From NCBI RefSeq assembly GCF_937616625.2, contig NC_065570.1, positions 12,286,001 to 12,350,000 of the forward strand: a stretch of DNA of 64,000 nt. The letters are read 5' to 3'. Source of the DNA: Mercurialis annua. Its lineage: Eukaryota; Streptophyta; Magnoliopsida; Malpighiales; Euphorbiaceae. Position numbers and translations under genes: made by a program. Positions 53,459 to 64,000 of the stretch are shown piece after piece (the stretch's first letter is position 1; every line of letters starts with the position of its first letter). The notes under the pieces are model-generated. The model did not search any database. It was not told the origin of the DNA and worked only from the letters and a program-made list of their open reading frames with translations.

Positions 53459-55621
53459 TTCGGCCCAGAAGATGGAGGACACGTACGAGGAACTCACAAT
53501 GATGCATTGGTGATAGAAGCAGTGATAAGAAACCACCGGGTCAAGCGTATCCTAATAGATGAAGGAAGTTCTGTGAACTTGCTAACCCTGGAAGCCTTTA
53601 AAGAGATGAAAGGATCGATCACAGACTTACGAAAAGTGTCTGTCCCACTTATCGGACTGGGAGGAAAGCCAATCCGGCCGGAATGAACTGTGAACCTGTA
53701 TGTAGAGCTAGGTGAGAAGACCGAGGGGCCACTCAAGAAACTACATGCCCAGTTCAACGTGGTAGATTTACCTCTAGCATATAACGGAATCTTCGGCAGA
53801 CCATTCTTATACCAATCAAGCGCAGTAACTAGCATCAGGTTACTGACTTTAAAGATACCCACCTCAGAGGGAACAGTAGTAAGGGGAAGCCAAGAAATGG
53901 CCAGGGAGTGTTGTATGATAACAACAGAAGAAGGAGAAAGCTTACCGATCGCCACTTTTCCTGGGATGGTCTTAGACGAAGAAGAAGTAGGAGGCGTAGA
54001 ACCAGTCGGAGACATGGAGGACTTCGAAATAACTACAACCAAAGTAGTAAAGGTAGGGACAGATGTCCCAAAAGAGGTGAAAGAGGGAATACAGTCCATC
54101 CTAAAGAACAACGCGGAGTCGTTCGCTATAGAACCAGCAGAAATCAAAGGAGTTGATCCAAAAATAGCTTCACACAAGCTAAACATAAAGCCAGGGAGCA
54201 GACCCGTGGTACAGAAGAAGCGGCGATTAGCAGAGGAGAGGTGGAAGGTTATCGCAGACGAAGTTAAAGTGCTAGAAGTGGCTGGTTTCATCCGAGAAGT
54301 ATAGTACCCAGACTGGGTAGCCAACATTGCCCTAGTCAAAAAGTCAAATGGGAAATATCGAATGTGTGCGGATTTCACTGACTTGAACAAAGCTTGTCCC
54401 AAAGATAGTTACTCGCTCCTAAGCATAGACCAGTTAGTAGACTCAACCGCATGCTACATCCTGTACAGTTTCATAGACGTTGCGCAAGGGTACCACCAGA
54501 TACCCATGGATAAGGAAGATCAAGAGAAGACTTCCTTTGTAACAGACAAAGGGACGTATTGCTACAACGTCATGCCATTTGGACTAAAGAATGTTGGAGC
54601 AACGTGCCAGAGATTGGTAAATTTCGTGTTCAAAGATCAATTAGGAAGGAATGTTGAAGCCTATGTTGATGACATAATTGTAAAGAGCCTCACGGCAGAG
54701 ACACACGCCCAAGACCTAGAAGAAACTTTCTCAGTCTTATACAAATTCAGAATGAAGCTCAACCAGCCAAATGCGCCTTTGGGGTCAAAGAAGGCAAATT
54801 CCTAGGATACCTGATCAGCCAACGAGGAATAGAGGCTAACCCTGAGAAGATCCAAGCCATAGCTGACATGAAGGCTCCGCAAAATATCCGAGAAGTACAG
54901 AAGTTAAATGGCCGCGTCACAGCACTGGGACGTTTCGTCTCTTCATCGGCTAAAAAATGCTTGCCATTTTTTAAGCAACTAAGTAATATGAAAAAATTCA
55001 CTTGGGATGAGGATTGTCAGAAAGCGTTTGAAAATCTGAAGTCTTTCCTGACTCAGCTGCCATTACTAAGTAGACCCATCGCGGGAGAGATGTTATACCT
55101 CTACCTCTCAGTAGGAAAAGAGACGATCGCCTCCGTTCTGGTCCGAGAAGAAGGGGAAGAACAGCAACCTATCTACTATGTTAGAAGGACGCTTAAAGGC
55201 GCAGAGCTCAACTACCCAACCATTGATAAATTGGCATTAGCTGTGGTGGTCACAACGAAGAAGCTCAAACCGTACTTCCAAGGGCGCACAGTCATTGTCC
55301 GAACAAATCAACCCCTGCGCAAGGCTCTCCATCGCCCAGAAACATCCGGGAGACTAGTAAGCTGGTCAGTGCAGCTGGGAGAGCACGATGTCAGCTACGA
55401 GCCAAGGAAGACGCTGAAGGCACAGGCACTGGCAATCTTCGTCGCAGAAATGACGGAGAAACCACCTGACTCAGTCACAGAGGACATAACCTGGAATCTG
55501 TTTGTAGACGGAGCTTCCAGTGAGCAGGGGGCAGAGGCAGGAATAGTGTTACTCGGACCTCAGACGGTGGTCATAGAGCATGCTGTACATTTGAAGTTTA
55601 AAGCTACCAACAACGTGGCAG

Positions 55622-55696
55622 GTATGCAAGTACGCTGATATTTTTTATATTGCATAAACTTATTTAGATGCTCACGCCTTACCAATGATGTAGCAG
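55622..55696 (+). other. Candidate intron 1 in pol of element A
   Basis: 75 bp from GTATGC to TAGCAG. Its removal joins NNVA to EYEAFLTEL within the second RNase H-like segment without a frame change; unspliced, the frame stops. Confidence 0.6.
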
Positions 55697-56601
55697 AATA
55701 TGAGGCCTTTCTAACAGAACTCACATTAGTGAAAGAAGTAAAAGCAGAAAAGCTAAGGGTCCATAGTGATTCCCAGCTGGTTACCAGCCAAATCTTAGGT
55801 CAATTCCAAACGAGATGCCAACATGGCAAAATACATGGAAAGAAAAAAGGTGATGTTGAAGGAAATAAAAAAGAACGGTGGGCAATGGGAAATAATTCCA
55901 ATACCCAGAGAGAGAAACATGAGAGGAGACGCACTAGCGAAAGCAGCCGCAACAAAAAGTCCCCTATATCTCTCACTCTACATGAAAGAGGAGAGGATGA
56001 GTCTCATAGTAGACGAGAAAGAAATTCTACCAATCACAGAGCTAGATCCTTGGATGCAACCCATTTTCGCATACCTAAATGATGGAGTGGTCCCAGAAGG
56101 AAGAGCAGCAGCAACAAAACAGGTACGAGTATCGTCTGTCTACTCCATGATAGAAGGTACTTTGTACCGGATCTCGATCACACACCCGTGGTCCAAATGC
56201 ATTTCGGTAGAAGACGGAGCTTATGTACTGAAGGAGATCCACGAAGGAGAATGTGTGGCACACGAGGGAGCAGCCACTTTGAGCAGGAAAGCACTGCTCC
56301 AGGGATATTATTGGCCGACTATGAAGAAAGACGCAGAAGATATGGTGAAAAAATGCGACAAATGCCAAAGATTTTGCACAACCATAAGAACCCCGGCAGC
56401 CCACCAGTCAGCAATTGGAAGTCCTTGGCCTTTCATGACATGGAAAGTGGACATAGTAGGACCATTCACCCCAGCTCGAGGGCAAGTTAAGTTCATCGTA
56501 GTCGCAGTGGATCATTTCACCAAGTGGATAGAAGTGCAACCAATGAGCACCATAACGTCCCAGAAGATCATCAATTGGCTTTCCAATGAAGTTATGAGCA
56601 A

Positions 56602-56663
56602 GTAAAATTTCAAAATTATATAAATAAAATCCTTTAAAGTAAAAATATACTAATGCGCAACAG
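56602..56663 (+). other. Candidate intron 2 in pol of element A
   Basis: 62 bp from GTAAAA to CAACAG with TACTAAT at 56648-56654. Removal joins NEVMSK to FGIPHTLVTDNG in the integrase core; unspliced, it holds several stops. Confidence 0.65.
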
Positions 56664-57345
56664 GTTTGGGATACCGCATACCCTAGTCACAGACAATGGG
56701 AAACAGTTCGATTGCGCCAAGTTCAGGGAATACTGCGCTAAACTGGGGATCAACCTGAAGTTCACTTTCGTGGCACATCCACAGACCAATGGCCTCACTG
56801 AAGTCACCAATCGCACTATCCTATCTGGAATCAAGAAGAGGCTTGGAGACTTGAAAGGGAGATGGGTAGACGAGTTGTACCATGTCATATGGGTTTATAG
56901 AAAAACTCCCAGAAGGGCCACAGGAGAAACACCCTTCCGGCTCACTTACGGAACAGAGGTTGTCCTTCCTGTAGAAATGGGAATGCCCACACTCAGGGTA
57001 CAAGTCATAGACGAAGAGCGCAATGAAGAAGCACTAAAGCTGTGCCTAGATCTGTTAGAAGAGAGAAGGCACCAAGCAGCCATACGCGCAGAAGCTTACC
57101 GCAGACAAATGACTAAGTATCATAATGCTAGAGTCAAGGAACCAAGCTTTTCAGAAGGAGACTTAGTCCTTAAAAAAGCTGAAATAGGGAAAGGAGCTGC
57201 AGGAATGGGAAAGCTCGAACCTAACTGGGACGGGCCTTACCGAGTCACTGAAGTCGTAGGGAAGGGAGCATATAGAATAGCTCATTTAGAAGGCACACCA
57301 TTGCCTAGAACCTGGAATATCGTGAATTTGAAGAAATACTTCTAA

Positions 57346-57625
57346 TGAAAGATGTAGCAACAAATAATGAATAAAGTTGCATCTCGTATTCTTTCCATTT
57401 TTTAACACATCTATTAAATTATCATGCACAATCATGACTCAGTAAAAAGACCCAATGAAAAGAAAACGTAAATAGCATTCATAAAGTATCACAATTATTC
57501 AGAAATACCAGAAAAGGAGAGTTTCCCATGAAACCCTCCAAGCAAAGAAAACGAACGAACATAAGTACTATAATGAAAGTAGTACAAAAATTAGAAAGCT
57601 AGCTAAAGGCCCAACATACGGCCAA
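57346..57625 (+). other. Spacer between pol and antisense ORF of element A
   Basis: No gene or clear signal seen. Confidence 0.5.
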
Positions 57626-59728
57626 TTACACTTCCTCTAGATGGGTCGCTCCCTCCTTTGGACCAATCATATCTTCTGAAATCTTATCCTCCACATTCTC
57701 CTCGGCTGAGTCAGGAGCCAAGGGATCTTGATCCTGAGCATTAGAAGTTTCAATACCAGAAAGATGGGAGTCCTTGACCAAGACCAAAGCTGTCTTTGTC
57801 GCAGAGGTTTGACCCAATGGTCCCTTGTCGCTACAAACATCTGGATCAAGACCCGATGACTTCTCACCGGGATCTACGGCATCCCTCACACCCTCGCTGA
57901 TAACATCAGAAGGAAGCACTGGTGACACAGGTAATCCAGCCTTCTTAGCAGCAACCTTAGCCGCAACATGCTGACCCAAAGCCCGGAGATCAATTGAAAG
58001 AAATTTGTTGATATCATAATCTGGATAATCTTCACGAACTATCTTGATCACTGTAGCGCAAAAGTCAGTCAAGCATCCACTCATGTAAATGTTAGCATCT
58101 CTTTTGTTGTTTTGCTGTTCTTAAGTCAGCCTCTCACATGAGGCCTGAAGTTGCAACATGGTAGCTTCACGGTCAGAAATCTTCTTTTATAGGATCTTAA
58201 CACGATCTAGAGCTGTTTGATTCTGCTTGTTCAGCTTCACCCTCTCCGCAGACATAGAGTCTCGTAACAGGGTCATTTCTTTCTCATGTCTCAGCTCCAA
58301 CGACGCAGTCTCCTCCACCTTACGACAAACTAAGGCATTTCCTTGAATAAGCTGGAAACAGAAACACGAAATAAGAGAAAAAGAACACAAAAACAAAGAC
58401 ACGCCAAAGAGTCACAAAGGAAAGAAACAGTAAGAAAGGTTTACCTGCAGCAAGGCAGAATCGATCCGGTCACAAGCACCAGACCCAGTACAACTGTCCC
58501 AAACTTCCATGTCCTCCGAAAATTGCACAAATTGAGAAATTAAAGAAGACACCTCAGGGGAGGAAGCAGACAACCCCTCAATATTTTGCTCCAACCATTC
58601 CCTAGGATTAGGACAGGAATCCAAGTTCTTCCTAAGACGTTTCGCAGACCCCTGTCTGGTCCGATCACGAATATCCCGCCCTTTCTTACTAGAAGAAGGG
58701 GGCAATCCAGACTCAGTATTCTTCTCAATCTTGACAGTTGGACGAGGGGGAAGTAACAATGAAGCAGGCCTAGACCCATTGATGACGGCTGAGTCATCAT
58801 CAAAAGTAAGAGTCAAGGCATCAAGGAAATTGTCCCCCATTCCTGCAAAGGCAATATGGATAAGTGAACATTCAATTATGACAAAGGCAAAGAAAAGACT
58901 AACAAGAAGCATACCCTGAGACGCAAACGTCAAATCTACAAAAGATAGAGGTGAAGGAGAACGGCAAGACTGAGACAGTGTACCATCACTCTCAAGAGGC
59001 CCCTCAGTCACAGTACGAGGAGGCAACTCAATATGAGGAAACTTACGATGAAGGTGTTTATCCACTAAGTCACAACAATTGAATAAATGGGACTGGGAAT
59101 CATCTACTAAGGAATCTATTGCTTCTGAGTCAGTAGCACAAAGTGGGGGAAAGGATAGGGACTCAGAGTCATCAACCCAATCAGAGGGGAAATCAACAAA
59201 ATCACTATCATGACCCACAACAAAGAAGGAATGTTGCCAACGCTTAGTAATTTTGGGCAAAGCATCAATCAGATGCCTATCTCTATGAGCAGCCAAACGA
59301 TGGTAAAATTCATTACTTCTACGAGTTATAAAGAAAAGCTCGTTCAAAAGACCCAAAGTAGGAACCAAACCCTTGTCACAGATTAACTCAACAAAGCAAC
59401 ACAAGACTCGAATCGCATTCGGATGGATCTGACCTAAGGGGATCCCATACTCCTTAACAAAAGACTCAATCAAAGGATCCAAAGGGAAACATAAACCGCA
59501 ATGAAACTGTTCTCTATAGACAACTACTTTTCCATCACCCACATCCTCATTAGCACTCATACGAGCGCCACAGACAGAAAGGGAATACGCCACCGGTATC
59601 CCATAATCATCACGAATTTCACCCAAAGACTCTCTATCGATATTAGTAACAAACGAATTTAAAGAATTACGATAATCAACGGCAGCGCCAGACGAAGGGA
59701 GAGACACAGAAGACCTAGTGCGCGTCAT
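57626..59728 (-). pseudogene. Antisense ORF of the Tat element (Transposase_28-like)
   Basis: A long frame opposite to pol, starting at ATG 59728 (MTRTRSSVSLP). The N-terminal block (YREQFHCGLCFPLDPLIESF, GIPLGQIHPNAIRVL) matches the 'transposase (putative), gypsy type' domain found in extra antisense ORFs of Tat elements. Candidate introns: 58914-58843 (72 bp, in frame) and 58444-58352 (93 bp), both with GTATGC/GTAAAC...CAG borders. A coiled-coil-like part follows (KVEETASLELRHEKEM). Two in-frame TAA codons (58187-58189 and near 58122) break it before the C-terminal block from 58084 (YPDYDINKFLSIDL). Its role in the element is not known. Confidence 0.7.
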
Positions 59729-60123
59729 ACTCAGTACGAAAAATCAAGAAAGAAAATGAAACTTACCTGGAAACCACAAGGAGGAACTAAGGCGAAAAGG
59801 AACAATGTCGACAAAGAAAAGCAAAGAAATTTTTGAAATGATCAGTGAAGAACAAAGTAAAAGAAAACGGGAAGAAAAGCAAAGAAATTTAAAGAAGGAT
59901 CTAGGAAACCGCGACAGCAGTTACTAGATAGAAACGTGGTGGACATTCAGGAGCATGAAATGATAGCAGTTTAAATTTTGAAAAACGAAATTGAAAAGGC
60001 AATTGAAGAGGCATTTAATCCCAACGGATAAAAAGAAAAGGGACAGCACGAAACAGGCCCAAAAATGGCCCAGAACAACAAACATAAATGCTTGAAAGAC
60101 ACAATCTTGTGGTGAGGGACTAA
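59729..60123 (+). other. 3' non-coding end of element A
   Basis: No gene. GTGGTGAGGGAC just upstream of the 3' LTR (60109-60121) is the likely polypurine tract. Confidence 0.5.
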
Positions 60124-60535
60124 TGATGGATATCACACCTGAAACAGTAACAGAAGACTGCAACAAGACGCAGGTCACAAACATTAAGACCAGTCGCAGG
60201 TCCCTAACCCAGAATCCAACAGTAACCAACTAGTAACACGGGTAAGCTAGTCATCTCTGAAGATCAGGGATAATGACAAAGAACAGCTCATCATAACAAG
60301 AAGATGAGCTCAGAATAAAGGAGAACACTCCTAACACATCACAATGACTGCGATGTATATATATACCGAGTCCTAAGTCAGGTCAACCCTAATTTCACTC
60401 ATATTCACTCTCAACACTACTCCAATTTATCTGACTTAGGCATTAGAGGGTATTCGAGCCAACACCGGCTCGAATCCTTCTAACCTATTTTCCTTTGTAG
60501 GTTGGATCAAACTCAGACCGGCAGATCAAGAACTA
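60124..60535 (+). repeat. 3' LTR of element A
   Basis: 412 bp, starting TGATGGATATC; the last two bases are TA where the 5' LTR has CA. It is followed not by a target duplication but by internal element sequence. Confidence 0.88.
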
Positions 60536-60659
60536 TTATTTGGCGCCGTCTGTGGGAACGATCAGTTCATTTTCTACTTACTTAAAAATTCTTAATTTTG
60601 GTTTCTTGCCGAGAAGATAAATAATGAGGAAGAACCGACGCCAAATAATGGTTCTTGAT
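60536..60659 (+). other. Second PBS and gag start behind the 3' LTR, ending in an inverted LTR snippet
   Basis: 60536-60643 is collinear with 36503-36616 (PBS TGGCGCCGTCTGTGGGAA at 60541, leader, start of gag). At 60641-60659 the sequence turns into CCAAATAATGGTTCTTGAT, the reverse complement of the LTR/PBS junction. Confidence 0.8.
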
Positions 60660-60689
60660 GATAACGAGATTAGGATAATACTCTATCAT

Positions 60690-62540
60690 TAGGATAATAC
60701 TCTCGCCTCTTCTTCTTCTTCTTCTTCTTCTCTGTTTCTTTTTTTCTTCGTCAATTTTCTCCTTCTTCTTTTCTTCTCCATTTTCTTTCTTTCTTTTTTG
60801 TTCCTTCATCGCTCCGTCGCCGTTTCTTCATCGCTCCACCGTCGCTTTGTTCTTTTATATTTTATTTTAGCAAACTTTTCTTTAATTCATGGTGATTATT
60901 GCTATTTTTATAACATTCAAATCGAAATAAATTACTTTTGATTTGTTTTTCAATTTTAGATCTAAAAATCTGCATAAAAAACAATGTTATGATGAAAAAA
61001 ACGATTTTCTGCAAAAAAAAACAGTATCTGATTATCATATGATTATCATAACACTACAGAAAAAAAAATGATTTTTTATGTAAAAAAAACAGTCTCTGAT
61101 TATCATATGAGTATCACTGTATTAACATGTTGTTATCATAGCACTGTATAAAGAAAAAATTTCTACAAAAAAAATTGATTATCATGTTGTTATCTATGTA
61201 TTATCATCTCGTTATCATAATATAATCATATGATACCGAGATGATAATGTATTATTGTACCTAAATAATAATGTTATGACAACGACATAATAATAAAATT
61301 ACGATAACAGTATGATAATATGATGCCCATATGAAAATCATTACATAAAAATTATGATAACGAGATGATAATGTGAAGAAAATAGTATGATAATGAAGTA
61401 TAATAAGGTCATATTATCATACTATTATCTTCACTTTATCATCTTATTATCATAATTTTTTTGTAATTGTTTTTTTTCATACATGTATCATATAATTATA
61501 CTATTTTCTTCATATTATCATCTCGTTATCATAATTTTTTTGTAATTATTTTTTTCATACAGGTATCATATTATCTTTACATTATCATCTCATTATCATA
61601 ATGTTTCTGTAATTTTTAAACATACAGGTATCATATTATCATAATTTATTATTTAATTATCATCTGATTATCATGATGGTGTCATGAATTTTTTTATAAT
61701 TCTATTTTCACGTACGTTATCATCCAGTTATCATAACCTTATCATAATTCATTATCATCTAATTATCATACTCTAGTGTTATGATAACGACATGATAATC
61801 AGACACTATTTTATCATACATTATCATAGATATCATCATTTATGTACCATAAATATTATCATCTCGTTATCATATGATAAAACATTATCATATGACACTA
61901 TTTCTGTAATTTTTTTCCATGTAAATATCATATTATCATACTGTTATAAGCTTATAATTATATTATCATAAAAACATTATCATACTATTATCATTATCGT
62001 ACATTTGTATTATCATAACCTTATCATAATCATATAATTAATGTCATGCGACATGATAATAACATGATAATCAGACGATGTTTTTTAATAAAAAATTGAC
62101 TTTTTCTGCAGTGTTATGATACTTGCATGATAATGCAGTGATGATACTCATATGATAATCAGAAGCAGTTTTTTTTCTTCAGAAAATCATTTTTTGTGTA
62201 TAAAAACGTTTTTAATGCAGATTTTTAGATCTAAAATTGAGAAAATTCAAGAGTAATTATTTATATCTGAAAGTTAAACAAATCGTATTAATCACCACGA
62301 GTCAAGGAAAAAATGCTAAAATTGAATATGAAAAACGGCTGAGCAGCAGCGGAATGATGGCGGAGCGACGACGAAATGATGAATTAATGATGAAGAAGAA
62401 ACAAAAATGAAGAAGGAATGAAGAAGAAGAAGAAGAAAATGAAGAAAAAAAATGGCGGAAAAAAAGAACAGAGAAGGAGAAGAAAAGAAATGGAGAAAAA
62501 AGAGAAAAGGACAGAGAAAAAAAATGAATGAATTGTCAAA
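60690..62540. mobile_element. Long inverted-repeat element with a TTATCAT/ATGATAA core
   Basis: The arms (about 60690-61060 and 62150-62540) pair in inverted orientation: CTTCTTCTTC tracts, CTCCGTCGC against GCGACGACG, TTCATGGTGATTA against AATCACCACGAG, TTTTAGATCTAAAAATCTGC against GCAGATTTTTAGATCTAAAA. The core (about 61020-62160) contains roughly forty copies of TTATCAT or its complement. Non-coding. The left outer edge is apparently lost at the junction with element A. No duplication found; a Mutator-like fold-back element is possible. Confidence 0.7.
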
Positions 62541-62559
62541 TAAGTTTAGAGTAAAATAA

Positions 62560-63049
62560 TAATAAAAAGTAGGTATAATTATAATATAAATAGGTGTTAG
62601 AGTAAAAAAATAAAAACATTAAAATGGTGAGGTATTTTCTCTATTTTTTCCTTATTGAGGTAGGAAATCATATTATTTTTAAAAAAAGAGTATGTTTCCT
62701 AATTTTCTCAAAAAAAATAAAGTAAAGCTTCACCAAAAAAAGGAGAAAAAGAAAATACGAGGTTCACCTCATAAAGAAAAATACATGAACAGTAAAAAAA
62801 AGAAATAATAAATCACAAAGTGACCAGATCTAAAAAAAGGACTTTAATACCCCATAAAATCAATATATTTGTAAGAGGGCTCGAAGGACATTAATACCCC
62901 ATAAAATCAATATACTTGTAAGAGAGCTCCAATAAAACACTCAAAAAAATGAGAAGACTCACCCTAAAGAAATAATTACTCATTAAAAGAGTAAACATGA
63001 TTAGCATTTAAAAATACCGTCGAAATAATAGGTTACAAAACAAGTTAAA
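62560..63049. other. AT-rich intergenic stretch
   Basis: No gene. Contains the 47-bp duplication listed separately. Confidence 0.4.
62839..62932. repeat. Two 47-bp tandem repeats
   Basis: Units 62839-62885 and 62886-62932, both with TTAATACCCCATAAAATCAA and GTAAGAG, differing at a few bases. Confidence 0.85.
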
Positions 63050-63690
63050 GAGAATATTAACGCCAACGAACCGTGGTGACAAAGTTGAATCCTACGGGAT
63101 TCTCCGACCGAAGAACTAAGTTCATACGGATTCGGCTAAAGAGATATCGATTGAATCCCCTAGGATTCGGCAATTATAAAAGACCCAAATCTGGATACGA
63201 ACATAATTAAGAGATTGAGACCAAAAACAACTATAACAGCGATAAATAAGAAAATTCTATAAGACCAAAAATCTTCTAAATAAGCTAAAGATAGTCTTCT
63301 ATTCGGAGCCAATCTATAATAGGGAAAGTCCCAAAGTATGGAATTCTAAAAAGAGGCTGGCCCAATTTAAATGGAATATGATAGTTTTTTTATGGTCTAA
63401 TATTATCACCTTATTTAAGAGTCAATTCTAAACAGGACGCATCCCTAAATATTCAACTTCCTAAAGAATCACTTTCCTATTAGGACTCTAGTACGTTTTC
63501 CGTCATCACTATATAAGGTAATAAAGTATGACTACACATACAATTGAATTCTATACAACTATTCTTCCTTAAATTCAATACTGACTTAAGCATCAGAGAG
63601 ATAATCGGACAACCAACATCAGATTAGCGATCTATCTTGTTTTGTACGTACAGACCGTCATAAAGCTCATAATCCATCAATACTAATTTT
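63050..63690 (+). mobile_element. LTR-like piece of another Tat-type element
   Basis: CACTATATAAGGTAATAAAG (about 63509) followed by ACTGACTTAAGCATCAGAGAG (about 63579) copies the promoter/R layout of the element A LTR (ACTGACTTAGGCATCGGAGGG). The ends and partner LTR are not in view. Confidence 0.45.
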
Positions 63691-64000
63691 TAATGTAGCC
63701 TTTTAACATATGAATTAAAAAAAAGACTCGGTCCTAGTAAATTACTAAAGATTTCGCTGATTTTGTCAGCTATAGCCATACTTTTAATAATTGGGCCTGA
63801 TTTAGCATATACGTTATTTTTTAGTAATATTTTTTAAATAGAACCAATTATTTGTTAACTTGTCCACTATATCACTGCCAACTCAATGAGTTGCTGATAT
63901 GGCAACATCCCTCATCTGACCAAACCTCATGACAAACTTCATCATAACCAAACCAAAAATAGAACTCAATTTTTAAATCAACTTAATTAATTATATTATT
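63691..64000. other. AT-rich end of window
   Basis: Nothing recognised. Confidence 0.4.

Larger units (their letters stand above)
53459..57345 (+). pseudogene. Element A pol (protease, RT, two RNase H parts, integrase)
   Basis: The protease site reads IDEGSSVNLLT (about 53555). Stops at 53684 (TGA) and 54302 (TAG) and one-base frameshifts near 54757 and 55812 break the frame. RT has DLNKACPKDSY, FIDVAQGYHQIPMD and the box YVDDIIVKS (about 54661). The first RNase H region follows, then a second RNase H-like segment starting WNLFVDGASSEQG (about 55490), as in Tat elements. Integrase has CDKCQRF (about 56355), WKVDIVGPF, VTDNGKQFD and the Glu of LTEVTNRTI; the frame ends at 57345. Two short stretches (55622-55696, 56602-56663) interrupt conserved domains exactly as introns would. 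Confidence 0.88.
36091..60535 (+). mobile_element. Element A: decayed Tat-lineage Ty3/gypsy retrotransposon hosting the nest
   Basis: LTRs of 412 bp (36091-36502, 60124-60535) starting TGATGGATATC enclose gag, protease, RT, RNase H, integrase and an antisense ORF. Taking out element B and solo LTR C with one duplication each leaves about 9.5 kb. By eye the LTRs differ at about 17 positions. Gag reading frames join across both insertion points, confirming the nest. Coding parts carry several stops and frameshifts. The Tat placement rests on the PBS type (TGGCGCCGTCTGTGGGA), the second RNase H-like segment after the first, and the antisense ORF. Confidence 0.9.

Noticed and set aside
53494..54402. 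302-codon minus-strand frame in element A
   Set aside because: Shadow of the protease-RT region; long only because stops are rare opposite the Glu/Lys-rich frame.
60582..60809. Lys/Glu/Arg-rich minus-strand frame
   Set aside because: Produced by the CTTCTTCTTC microsatellite in the arm of the inverted-repeat element.

Overview
The window is nuclear DNA of a flowering plant, probably a eudicot. It is AT-rich, with multi-exon genes whose introns have GT/GC...AG borders, Athila and Tat type Ty3/gypsy elements, many small DNA transposons, and the remains of a caulimovirid-like pararetrovirus. I cannot name the species.

Only two host genes are visible: a same-strand (minus) pair of subtilisin-like serine proteases of the SBT5/AIR3 type, at 495-6570 and 26285-33592. 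Both resolve into ten exons whose phases join without a break (759 and 767 residues). Each keeps the signal peptide, I9 propeptide, Asp/His/Asn/Ser catalytic set, PA insert and fibronectin-III-like tail. Five exon lengths are identical and both use the same GC donor in intron 1, so they are tandem paralogues. About 20 kb of transposon debris now separates them.

From 6.7 to 26.3 kb the DNA is a mosaic of mobile elements: a 694-bp retroposon with a 16-bp target duplication close to the promoter of the first protease; Mutator-like MITEs with 9-bp duplications; a LINE fragment inside a Stowaway-like MITE; a 0.6-kb degenerate CCCNA-rich tract; a probable solo LTR; CACTA elements; a MITE inside a MITE; a 5.6-kb decayed pararetrovirus on the minus strand; and a hAT-like element. 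Two MITEs abut the 3' end of the second protease gene. That gene also carries a 1.1-kb long-TIR element with a GC-rich core in its 3-kb second intron.

From 36.1 to 60.5 kb lies a deep nest. A decayed Tat-lineage element (A, about 9.5 kb without inserts) contains a young, nearly complete Athila element (B, 36714-50351, duplication CCTTA) and an Athila-like solo LTR (C, 50885-52219, duplication GCCGT). B holds a hAT-like element, which holds a Stowaway MITE. By eye, LTR divergence is about 17/412 for A and about 6/1523 for B, which fits the nesting order. A has a spliced-looking antisense ORF and two short candidate introns inside pol. B carries clusters of the palindrome TCTCGATCGAGA in its LTRs, in frame inside pol, and behind pol; the related LTR C has the variant palindrome TCTCGAATCGAGA at the same place. 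This palindrome system is the most unusual signal in the window.

From 60.5 to 64 kb, the 3' LTR of A reads on into a second primer-binding site and gag start and ends in an inverted copy of its own LTR junction. Next come a 1.9-kb inverted-repeat element with a core built of about forty TTATCAT/ATGATAA words and a piece of another Tat-like LTR.
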